Assembly: GCA_003524845.1 (NCBI GenBank) | Contig: DQGR01000099.1 | Location: forward strand, 1,052 to 15,581 | Length of the DNA stretch: 14,530 nucleotides | Direction: 5' to 3' | From: Patescibacteria group bacterium | GTDB lineage: Bacteria; Patescibacteriota; Microgenomatia; UBA10105 | In this document: piece by piece, positions 7,351 to 12,236 of the stretch | Layout: the number at the start of each line of letters is the position of its first letter | How positions within the stretch are numbered: position 1 is the first letter of the stretch | Notes under the pieces: model-generated | What the model saw: only the letters and a program-made list of their open reading frames with translations | Databases searched by the model: none | What the model was told of the DNA's origin: nothing | Program-made: the position numbers and the translations under genes

Positions 7351-8053
7351 ATTTAACTTTCCGATCCAAGGTAGTCTGATTGCCGGCTGCATCCTGGGCC
7401 ACGAAGTGTAAGTTATTGTCTCCATCATTCAGGCGGAATTGGTGTTCAAATGAACCGTCATCACGAACTGAAACAAACCGGTCATTCACCCAGACCTGGT
7501 TGCCTTCGTCAGTTTTGCCTTTGATGGTTATTTCCTGGTTATTGCGGCCAAATTCGGCGCCATCACTCGGTTCGCTCACTTCAAGCTTCAACGCACCCTT
7601 TTTAAACATAATTGTTAGTGTGCGTGAAGGCGCGCTTTCGTTGCCGGAAGTGTCGGTTGCTGTTGCGTAGATTTGGTTTTCACCGCTTTTTAGAGTGAGG
7701 TCATTAAACTCAAACTCGCCGTCAGTGCCGACGATTACATTCTTTTCTTCAGAATCATTAAGAAATAATATGAGCGTTGATTCCGGCTCGGCATAACCAT
7801 CAACTTTGAGTTGGGCGCTGTTGGTTGCATTGAGAATTGGTGAGAGAGTAGGGGCAAACGGTGCAGTCGTATCCTGATTTGCGTTCGAGGAAGTCTGGCT
7901 GCGGTCAAGGAAGGCGCTTACCCGAATTAATACCGGCACCCCAACCACCACCAGGATGGCGATAATCACAATAATTACTGCCACCAGTATATAAAACCTG
8001 CGGGTAGCCCGTTGTTCTTCAACTCGTGAGATGCGTGATATACGTCTTGGCAT
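7340..8053 (-). CDS. Membrane-anchored extracellular protein with two Ig-like domains
   Basis: 237 residues. A basic N-terminus (PRRISRISR...RATRR) precedes one hydrophobic helix at about 20-43 with no clear cleavage site, so it is probably an uncleaved signal anchor with the bulk outside the cell. A short Ser/Asn/Thr-rich linker (50-63) leads to two tandem beta-sandwich domains at about 65-150 and 156-235. Each ends with the bacterial Ig-like signature A(T/Q)DxxGN (132-138 and 219-225) and has a GENQIY/GDNNLHF strand before it. This matches the glucodextranase-B/Big-type folds in cell-surface proteins. Likely surface scaffold or adhesion role; no catalytic motif is seen. The upstream tRNA cluster is on the same strand. 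Confidence 0.8.
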   Translation of the reverse strand: MPRRISRISRVEEQRATRRFYILVAVIIVIIAILVVVGVPVLIRVSAFLDRSQTSSNANQDTTAPFAPTLSPILNATNSAQLKVDGYAEPESTLILFLNDSEEKNVIVGTDGEFEFNDLTLKSGENQIYATATDTSGNESAPSRTLTIMFKKGALKLEVSEPSDGAEFGRNNQEITIKGKTDEGNQVWVNDRFVSVRDDGSFEHQFRLNDGDNNLHFVAQDAAGNQTTLDRKVKFNP

Positions 8054-8061
8054 AGTTCAGA

Positions 8062-8114
8062 GCCGTCTGTCGGGATCGAACCCCTGCCTGCCGGCAAGCA
8101 CGACCTACGCTTTT
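8062..8114 (-). pseudogene. tRNA 3' remnant with palindrome inside the T-stem
   Basis: On the minus strand this reads as an anticodon-stem 3' half (AGCGT, 8107-8111), a variable region, a T-loop (TTCGATC, 8074-8080), a T-stem 3' half (CCGAC, 8069-8073) and an acceptor 3' half (AGACGGC, 8062-8068). The matching T-stem 5' half is broken by the self-complementary 16-mer TGCCTGCCGGCAAGCA (plus strand, 8085-8100). No 5' half (GCCGTCT plus D-arm) is found next to it. The bases at the anticodon position read GTA if the loop has seven bases, but this is unreliable. Probably a dead tRNA or a leftover of integration at a tRNA 3' end. Confidence 0.45.
8085..8100. repeat. Short GC-rich palindrome
   Basis: TGCCTGCCGGCAAGCA pairs with itself over all 16 positions (one G-T wobble). 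It sits inside the T-stem of the broken tRNA above. Its GC content and TGCC/GGCA core differ from the surrounding sequence, which suggests a small mobile palindromic repeat; only one copy is in the window. Confidence 0.45.
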
Positions 8115-8198
8115 ACTTTCCTTCCATATTTGAGCCTCTTGTCAGAATCGAACTGACATCTACGGTTTATCCCTGTACCATTTAGCCGACGCTATTGA

Positions 8199-8270
8199 GC
8201 CGACAGTCGGAGTCGAACCGACGACCCACGCTTTACGAAAGCGTTGCTCTACCAACTGAGCTATGTCGGC
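8199..8270 (-). tRNA. tRNA-Thr (CGU)
   Basis: A 72-base cloverleaf on the minus strand: acceptor GCCGACA/TGTCGGC (7/7), D-arm GCTC-AGTTGGTA-GAGC, anticodon arm ACGCT-TTCGTAA-AGCGT, variable GGGTC, T-arm GTCGG-TTCGACT-CCGAC. All stems pair fully. The anticodon is CGU, reading ACG (threonine). No CCA is encoded (TCAA follows). It lies inside the interval separating the two halves of the tRNA-Ile-like gene. Confidence 0.93.
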
Positions 8271-8285
8271 GTAAATGTACGGGAT

Positions 8286-8334
8286 CCCGCATATCTACTT
8301 CTGATTTTATCAAAATCAGAAAGATAATGCTGGG
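8286..8334. repeat. Long imperfect hairpin inside the interrupted tRNA
   Basis: TTCTGATTTT (8299-8308) pairs perfectly with AAAATCAGAA (8312-8321) around a three-base loop. The stem extends outward through TATCT/AGATA, GCA/TGC and CCC/GGG with small bulges, giving about 21 pairs. It sits just inside the 5' half of the tRNA-Ile-like gene. There is no U-run, so it is not an ordinary terminator. It may be a small palindromic insertion. Confidence 0.55.
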
Positions 8335-8369
8335 ACGATACCGCTGCTCTACCATTGAGCTAAAGAGGC

Positions 8370-8503
8370 GGTAAAACTGTCATCCACAGGATAATCTCAG
8401 TCAGAGGCCGATGAGCCTTTGCTTCAAGTCTTTGGCTGAAGCTTGTGTCGGCGTGTCTGTATTGTACTAGAAGCGTAAAGAGTTGCCAACTTTTGAAGTT
8501 AAA
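8370..8503. other. Intergenic stretch between tRNA cluster and MFS gene
   Basis: No convincing gene. The only structure I see is a bulged hairpin at about 8420-8441 (GCTTCA pairing TGAAGC around AGTCTTTGGC). It lies downstream of the minus-strand exporter gene but is not followed by a T-run, so a terminator role is uncertain. Confidence 0.5.
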
Positions 8504-9685
8504 TTACAAGTTAACCGGCATTACTTTCGGAATATAGAGCCATTTAGTAGCAACCAGTGCAGCTACCATAATAGCAGCCGCAACCGGAAATACGGCGTTT
8601 ACCGAAGTGGTGGCGATCGTACCGGCAATGAGTGGGCCCACAATTTGGCCGAATGACACGATTGATTGATTAATGCCCAAAATTCCTCCTTGGTCTTCGG
8701 CTTTGGTGCGTTCAGATAAGAGCCCAGTGATGACCGGGTTCATTGGTGTTGACGTAATGCCAAATAGTAATACGAGCACAAAAAACGGCACAAACGAGTG
8801 GATAAAAAACGTCGGCGCTACAATTAGGATTGAAAACAGCAATGAGCCAACCAGTATGCTTTTTTTATGCTTAAACTTATTGAGTAGTACTCTGATACCC
8901 CAGCCCTGAATTACAATCGAGATAAACCCAAACGTGGCAAACATCAAACCAATGTCTCGCGCCGGAAGTTTCAGAATATCATTTGAAAACGTCTGGAAGC
9001 CGATAATCCAGGCATTGAGCGCAGTCATAAACAAAAACGAAATGACGAGAATAATGCCGGTAAGCGGATTGGTAAGGGCTTCTGTGAGGCCATGCAAACT
9101 AAAAAATGGCTGTTTAGCAGGTTGACGTTTGGATTTATCAAGTGTTTCTTTAAGCATAAACGTGCCAGCAAGCGTTCCGCCTAAGGCAAGTGCGGCGGCA
9201 AACCAGAACGGAGCAGAAAGCGAAATTTGGCTTAATAATCCGCCGAGAGCCGGTCCAAATAGGAAGCCAAAGCCAAACGCAGCGCCTAAAAGCCCAAACG
9301 CCTGGGCGCGGTCTTTACCTTCAGTGGTGTCGGCGAGTACTGCTTGCGCCACTGAAATATTGCCGCCGGTGATGCCGTCCAGAATGCGAGAAACAAACAG
9401 CATCAGTGCACTGGTGGCTGAGGCAAACAAAGCCAGTGACACTGCAGTTCCGGCAAGACACAATAAAAGCAACGGTTTGCGGCCATATTTATCAGATAAG
9501 CGGCCAATTATAGGTGTGGCCAGAAGTTGTGCCAGGGAAAATGAAGCAAACAGTAAACTTAAGCCCAGCGGATTAATGCCAAAGCGCGCCGCATACGGAT
9601 ACAACAGCGGAATAATCGTCCCGTAACTTAAAGCATTGACGAGCATGATGACCATGAGAATAATGAGCGTCGGGTTGCGTTTCAT
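8504..9685 (-). CDS. Major facilitator superfamily exporter (DHA1, TetA-like)
   Basis: 393 residues, about 12 predicted transmembrane helices in two halves with a basic cytoplasmic linker near 185-200 (KSKRQPAKQ). The MFS motif A between helices 2 and 3 is intact: GRLSDKYGRKP at 61-71, with the conserved Asp and Arg. GPALGGLL in helix 5 resembles the drug/proton antiporter motif C. The second half has LLSERTKAEDQGGILG, typical of TetA-type drug:H+ antiporters. Probable role: proton-driven efflux of a small molecule at the cytoplasmic membrane; substrate unknown. A TATAAT hexamer (plus-strand ATTATA at 9702-9707) lies 17-22 bp before the ATG. Before the transposon insertion the aldo/keto reductase gene would have lain only about 90 bp upstream on the same strand. 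Confidence 0.88.
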   Translation of the reverse strand: MKRNPTLIILMVIMLVNALSYGTIIPLLYPYAARFGINPLGLSLLFASFSLAQLLATPIIGRLSDKYGRKPLLLLCLAGTAVSLALFASATSALMLFVSRILDGITGGNISVAQAVLADTTEGKDRAQAFGLLGAAFGFGFLFGPALGGLLSQISLSAPFWFAAALALGGTLAGTFMLKETLDKSKRQPAKQPFFSLHGLTEALTNPLTGIILVISFLFMTALNAWIIGFQTFSNDILKLPARDIGLMFATFGFISIVIQGWGIRVLLNKFKHKKSILVGSLLFSILIVAPTFFIHSFVPFFVLVLLFGITSTPMNPVITGLLSERTKAEDQGGILGINQSIVSFGQIVGPLIAGTIATTSVNAVFPVAAAIMVAALVATKWLYIPKVMPVNL

Positions 9686-9770
9686 AAATTCAGGAAAATT
9701 TATTATAAAGGGGAAAAAGACAAATTGGTAGTGGGATATTGCGGGATTTTAAATCCGTTTAAAATTAAGA

Positions 9771-9778
9771 TTATTTAA
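9771..9778 (+). repeat. Target-site duplication, left copy (TTATTTAA)
   Basis: The 8-bp sequence TTATTTAA abuts the left inverted repeat and is repeated exactly at 12229-12236 next to the right inverted repeat. An 8-bp duplication is the usual length for IS1595-family insertion. Confidence 0.9.
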
Positions 9779-9802
9779 GGTAACTATCCCTTGACAACAG
9801 TT
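9779..9802 (+). repeat. Left terminal inverted repeat
   Basis: 24 bp matching the right end at 20 positions; mismatches are at positions 10, 15, 17 and 19. It contains the -35 box of the transposase promoter. Confidence 0.88.
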
Positions 9803-9819
9803 AAATAATATGGTATGCT
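9791..9819 (+). promoter_or_regulatory. Transposase promoter, apparently leaderless
   Basis: A perfect TTGACA (9791-9796), a 17-bp spacer and TATGCT (9814-9819). The transposase ATG begins seven bases after the -10 box, at the expected transcription start, so the mRNA should have almost no leader. The -35 box lies within the inverted repeat, so transposase binding to this end could repress its own promoter (inference). Confidence 0.65.
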
Positions 9820-9825
9820 TCTAGC

Positions 9826-10686
9826 ATGAAGTTTACCATAAACGAATTTCACAAAAAATACCCTACTGATGACGCCTGTTTGGATGCACTGTTTGTATCC
9901 CGCTACGGGGATATAAAAAAGTGTCCACAGTGTAAAAAAGAAACTACGTTTAATCGCATCAAATCCCGTAAATGTTACTGTTGCCAATTCTGCGGTTTTC
10001 AACTACACCCTGTGGCTAATACCATCTTTCATAAATCAGATACACCGCTTACCAGCTGGTTCTATGCTCTGTACTTGTTTTCTACGTCAAAGAATGGCGT
10101 ATCTGCTAAAGAGTTAGAACGCCAACTTGGCTGTACCTATAAAACTGCATGGAGAATTGCAAAGCAAATCCGCTTGCTGTTTGAACAGAACAAAGAAGTA
10201 CTCACAAAGATTACTGAAATTGATGAGTCATACTTCGGTGGTAAAGGCGGGAATAACAAACGTGGCAGAGGGAGCGAAAATAAAACACCTGTATTTGGTA
10301 TGGTAGAGCGCAAAGGTATTGTTAAAGCAAAAGTAACCGTTGATACCAAACGAAAAACGGTTATGCCGATAATCCGTGAACACGTTAAACTTGGTACGGA
10401 AGTAATGACTGACGAGTACTTACCGTACCGATCACTTGCTAAAGAAGGGTATGTTCATCAAACCATTGCGCATGGAGCGAAAGAGTATGTGCGGGGTAAT
10501 GTTCATGTAAATACGCTTGAAGGATTTTGGAGTCAGTTAAAACGCTCAATCAACGGAACGTATCACGCGGTTAGCCCGAAGTATTTACAGCTTTACGTTG
10601 ACGAGTTTTCTTACCGCTATAATCACCGCTCTTCTTTTGAACCGATCTTTTCTCTGCTTCTTGCACGGGTTGTGCAGCTAATTTAA
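9826..10686 (+). CDS. IS1595-family (ISXO2-like) transposase
   Basis: 286 residues, intact. The N-terminal zinc ribbon has CPQC (C33, C36) and CQFC (C53, C56), as in IS1595 transposases. A helix-turn-helix-like segment follows (SAKELERQLGCTYKTAWRIAKQI, about 93-115). The RNase H-like catalytic domain has D133 in EIDESYFGGK, D196 in TDEYLPY, and HVNTLEGFWSQLKR (227-240), where N229 or E232 fills the third metal-ligand position and K239 is conserved; then YVDEFSYRYNHR near 257-268. It cuts and joins the element ends. The family makes 8-bp target duplications, as seen here. The start is supported by the promoter directly upstream. Confidence 0.95.
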   Translation: MKFTINEFHKKYPTDDACLDALFVSRYGDIKKCPQCKKETTFNRIKSRKCYCCQFCGFQLHPVANTIFHKSDTPLTSWFYALYLFSTSKNGVSAKELERQLGCTYKTAWRIAKQIRLLFEQNKEVLTKITEIDESYFGGKGGNNKRGRGSENKTPVFGMVERKGIVKAKVTVDTKRKTVMPIIREHVKLGTEVMTDEYLPYRSLAKEGYVHQTIAHGAKEYVRGNVHVNTLEGFWSQLKRSINGTYHAVSPKYLQLYVDEFSYRYNHRSSFEPIFSLLLARVVQLI

Positions 10687-10699
10687 TTAGTTTTTGGAA

Positions 10700-10728
10700 T
10701 TGTTTTTCTGTTATAGTCTTCATACAAT
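10700..10728 (+). promoter_or_regulatory. Candidate promoter for the cargo genes
   Basis: TTGTTT (10700-10705), a 17-bp spacer and TACAAT (10723-10728) lie between the transposase stop and the peptidase start at 10752. This would give a 5' leader of about 17 bases, so the cargo pair can be expressed apart from the transposase. Confidence 0.4.
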
Positions 10729-10751
10729 AAAATTAGTAGTTAATACATAAT

Positions 10752-11258
10752 ATGGCAATACTCTCTAAAGATCAAATCTTGTCAATAGAATCATCTGCGC
10801 AAGATGTGTTACTTTCTGTGTTTGATAATCTGGATTCCGTGCAACCTCCAATAGACATCTTTAAGATTTTGAAAAAATACAATCTTAAATTACAGGTTGG
10901 TAGATTCAAAGAAGAAAATATAGCTGGAGCATACAAAAGACTAGATAACACTATTTTTGTAAATTCAGACGATCCATATCCCCGCCAGGTGTTTACTATA
11001 GCTCATGAACTAGGACATCATTTTCTACATAATGATAAAAATGAAGAAGTCTTTTTACGAACTGCCTTAACTAAACTTGATGGTCAAAATTCTCCCCAGG
11101 AGTCAGAGGCCAACTGGTTTGCGGCAAGCCTTTTAATGCCAAAAAAACTTATTTTAAAGTATTGGGAATTAACGCATGATGTAGAAAAAATATCAGCTAT
11201 ATTTGGAGTTTCACCAACGGCTGTATATTTTAGACTTAAAAATTTACAGTTGTTATGA
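10752..11258 (+). CDS. ImmA/IrrE-type zinc metallopeptidase (COG2856-like), transposon cargo
   Basis: 168 residues. The zinc-peptidase core is clear: HELGHHFLH (H85, E86, H89), a ligand Glu at 119 in ESEANWFAASLLMP, and the C-terminal helical stretch ISAIFGVSPTAVYFRLKNL typical of the ImmA/IrrE family. The N-terminal region (DIFKILKKYNLKLQVG) is the usual helix before the strand leading to the active site. Known members cleave a partner repressor (ImmA on the ICEBs1 repressor, IrrE/DdrO in Deinococcus) or act in toxin-antitoxin pairs. No helix-turn-helix repressor is encoded nearby, so the target is unknown. Its stop overlaps the next ATG (ATGA, 11255-11258). The gene is clearly more A/T-rich than the host genes. 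Confidence 0.9.
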   Translation: MAILSKDQILSIESSAQDVLLSVFDNLDSVQPPIDIFKILKKYNLKLQVGRFKEENIAGAYKRLDNTIFVNSDDPYPRQVFTIAHELGHHFLHNDKNEEVFLRTALTKLDGQNSPQESEANWFAASLLMPKKLILKYWELTHDVEKISAIFGVSPTAVYFRLKNLQLL

Positions 11259-11665
11259 GTCCAAAAAATCCTGAACATAATGTTGTTATTAGTGCAGCCT
11301 CCGCAGATGAGAATTTTAAAAGTTCAATCGGTAGCTTTATAAGCGAAAATAGTGATTTTAGTATACCTTCAGCAATAGTTGAAAAAAGTAAAGATATAAA
11401 AACACGGTTAGATACGGCCAGATTTTGGGATGTTGTAACACAGATTGCTTTACGAATAGGTTTTAGTGTTTTCTTCGGATTCCTATTGTTTTATCAGAAT
11501 ATAAGAGTTTTTGGATTGGTTATTGATTCAATTAGAAATGGATCAATTCGTGATCTGCAAATAATAATCGGCGTTGTTATATCAGGTACACTAATTGAAA
11601 CCTATAAAATATCAGAAATAATGGTTAAGTGGATGTTCAAGGATATTGACTATAAGAAGTACTAG
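11255..11665 (+). CDS. Two-helix membrane protein coupled to the peptidase, function unknown
   Basis: 136 residues, not recognised. The N-terminal 55 residues are polar and probably cytoplasmic (Ser/Asn/Glu-rich). A hydrophobic helix at about 62-80 (QIALRIGFSVFFGFLLFY), a short polar hairpin and a second helix at about 102-118 (IIIGVVISGTLIETY) follow. The tail is charged, ending KDIDYKKY. Translation is coupled to the ImmA/IrrE-type gene by a 4-bp overlap, so the two proteins probably work together. The peptidase could cleave the exposed N-terminal region, or the membrane protein could be an effector released or controlled by proteolysis; both are inference. Composition is A/T-rich like the peptidase gene. 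A strong hairpin starts at its stop codon. Confidence 0.75.
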   Translation: MSPKNPEHNVVISAASADENFKSSIGSFISENSDFSIPSAIVEKSKDIKTRLDTARFWDVVTQIALRIGFSVFFGFLLFYQNIRVFGLVIDSIRNGSIRDLQIIIGVVISGTLIETYKISEIMVKWMFKDIDYKKY

Positions 11666-11693
11666 TTGCTATACTGCGGTTTAGCAACGTACT
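11658..11693 (+). repeat. Hairpin at the end of the cargo operon
   Basis: AGTAC (11658-11662) and GTTGCTA (11665-11671) pair with TAGCAAC (11682-11688) and GTACT (11689-11693): 12 pairs with a two-base bulge and a ten-base loop. It begins inside the last codons of the membrane protein gene. No T-run follows, so it is more likely an mRNA 3'-end stabiliser or processing site than a terminator. Confidence 0.55.
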
Positions 11694-11716
11694 TTAACAT
11701 CACGCAAATTATGGAA

Positions 11717-11791
11717 CTACAACTCTTTGACCTGCTGGTTTATATGGCCTCCATAAGCCAGCGTGATGGCCAGCAGGTTTAAGAGCTGTAG
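11717..11791. repeat. Large inverted repeat / stem-loop in transposon tail
   Basis: The 22-base arm at 11717-11738 and the arm at 11770-11791 are complementary at 19 of 22 positions, with an uninterrupted CCTGCTGG/CCAGCAGG at the inner end. The 31-base loop contains a second hairpin, TATGG-CCT-CCATA. No gene overlaps it convincingly. It could be a structured RNA, a protein-binding site, or the scar of another small element. Confidence 0.65.
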
Positions 11792-11800
11792 ATATTTGCA

Positions 11801-11820
11801 AATAAACCCGCCTTTGCGGG
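11801..11820 (-). terminator. Possible minus-strand intrinsic terminator
   Basis: On the minus strand CCCGC-AAAG-GCGGG is followed directly by TTTATT. No minus-strand gene lies in the element, so if used it would end a non-coding or antisense transcript. On the plus strand the nearest T-run is seven bases away, making plus-strand use less likely. Confidence 0.4.
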
Positions 11821-11895
11821 CAGAGCGTTTTCTTCATTTCTCCTAGACAGACTTCATGCGCCAGTTCCCCAACACGGCAGATGGAGGTGATGTAC

Positions 11896-12012
11896 ATGCA
11901 AATCAGATTTTCTATCCAACAAAAAATAGCCCCTAGAATACCTAGAGGCTATTTCGTAAACAACGGGATTCTTGTTCCCGAAAAATACAAGAAATCTAAA
12001 AAAGTAAACTAA
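11896..12012 (+). CDS. Candidate 38-residue basic small protein
   Basis: An ATG at 11896 lies eight bases after GGAGG (11883-11887, within GGAGGTGA), the strongest Shine-Dalgarno sequence I see in the window. It opens a 38-codon frame rich in Lys/Arg, ending GYFVNNGILVPEKYKKSKKVN approximately, then TAA. Two further in-frame ATGs lie upstream at 11881 and 11890, but the SD spacing favours 11896. Family not recognised. The frame contains a 13-bp-stem hairpin (11924-11954) that could instead be a minus-strand terminator, which weakens the coding claim. If real it would be a third cargo gene of the transposon. Confidence 0.4.
   Translation: MQIRFSIQQKIAPRIPRGYFVNNGILVPEKYKKSKKVN
11921..11954 (-). 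terminator. Hairpin with minus-strand T-run
   Basis: Arms 11924-11936 and 11942-11954 pair at 12 of 13 positions around a five-base loop. On the minus strand the stem is followed by TTTTTT (plus-strand A-run 11921-11926), the form of an intrinsic terminator. It overlaps the candidate small gene on the plus strand. Confidence 0.45.
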
Positions 12013-12204
12013 TGTAGTTTCTTTCGTTCTGTTCGCTAATGTGGGCTTATTTCAAAATTAAAAAGTGCTATTTGAGGTCGTTTTAAGTGTAGGACTCGGA
12101 ATGCTATCATAAAATAATCAATTTTTCAAATCTTCTGTCCTACTTATAAAGTAGTAAAACTGTTTTCAATTGTCAATATATCAACTATTGACAACTAGCT
12201 TCCT
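12013..12204. other. A/T-rich transposon tail without recognised gene
   Basis: No convincing coding frame. It holds an inverted pair GTAGGAC (12089-12095) / GTCCTAC (12137-12143), a short palindrome CTACTT-ATA-AAGTAG (12139-12153), and TTGTCAATA (12170-12178) inverted as TATTGACAA (12186-12194). Paired inverted motifs next to the terminal repeat could be subterminal transposase sites. Confidence 0.5.
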
Positions 12205-12216
12205 AACTGCTATAAA
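12188..12216 (+). promoter_or_regulatory. Outward-facing promoter at the transposon right end
   Basis: A perfect TTGACA (12188-12193), exactly 17 bp of spacer and TATAAA (12211-12216). The -10 box lies inside the right inverted repeat, and transcription would leave the element near 12223. It points into the 3' end of the aldo/keto reductase gene, which runs the other way, so the product would be antisense to it. Confidence 0.5.
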
Positions 12217-12228
12217 GGTATAGTTACC
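12205..12228 (-). repeat. Right terminal inverted repeat
   Basis: Read on the minus strand from 12228, it starts GGTAACTATACCTTTA and matches the left end at 20 of 24 positions. Confidence 0.88.
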
Positions 12229-12236
12229 TTATTTAA
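12229..12236 (+). repeat. Target-site duplication, right copy (TTATTTAA)
   Basis: Exact copy of 9771-9778. Its first three bases form the TAA stop codon of the minus-strand aldo/keto reductase gene. Confidence 0.9.

Larger units (their letters stand above)
8134..8369 (-). tRNA. Interrupted tRNA-Ile(GAU)-like gene, halves 8338-8369 and 8134-8171
   Basis: The 5' half (8369 down to 8338) has acceptor GCCTCTT, a canonical D-arm (GCTC-AATGGTA-GAGC), an anticodon-stem half GCGGT and loop bases A and T33. The 3' half (8171 down to 8134) starts GATAA, then ACCGT, a four-base variable region, a perfect T-arm (GTCAG-TTCGATT-CTGAC) and AAGAGGC. The acceptor halves pair 7/7 and the anticodon-stem halves pair 5/5 (one G-U). 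Joined, the loop reads ATGATAA, i.e. anticodon GAU (Ile). Between the halves lie 166 bases holding a long hairpin and an entire tRNA-Thr gene. Either a nested/interrupted tRNA, a pseudogene broken by insertion, or an assembly problem. No CCA is encoded. Confidence 0.5.
9779..12228 (+). mobile_element. IS1595-family transposon with cargo genes, 2450 bp
   Basis: The ends are imperfect inverted repeats: GGTAACTATCCCTTGACAAC... at 9779-9802 and, reading inward on the minus strand, GGTAACTATACCTTTATAGC... from 12228 to 12205 (20 of 24 identical). They are bounded by a perfect 8-bp target duplication, TTATTTAA. Inside are an intact IS1595 transposase, an ImmA/IrrE-type peptidase gene, a two-helix membrane protein gene, and a structured tail with a candidate 38-residue gene. 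Plain IS1595 elements are roughly 0.7-1.1 kb, so about 1.5 kb here is passenger DNA. Passenger genes are known in this family, but I do not recognise this pair as a described cargo. Intact ends, target duplication and reading frame suggest a recent, perhaps active insertion. Confidence 0.88.

Noticed and set aside
8172..8337. Group I intron in the tRNA-Ile anticodon loop
   Set aside because: A U before the gap and a G at its end fit, but 166 bases, 72 of them a tRNA-Thr, are too few for a group I core, and I could not find the conserved pairing elements.
9129..9626. 165-residue plus-strand frame
   Set aside because: Antisense shadow of the MFS exporter gene, rich in Ser/Ala/Pro as expected from reverse-reading hydrophobic codons.
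11711..11782. 23-codon plus-strand frame (MELQLFDLLVYMAS...)
   Set aside because: Too short, no ribosome binding site, and coincides exactly with the stem-loop at 11717-11791.
11709..11897. 62-residue minus-strand frame
   Set aside because: Crosses the large inverted repeat and a hairpin, has no start signal and no protein-like pattern; explained by the palindromic DNA.
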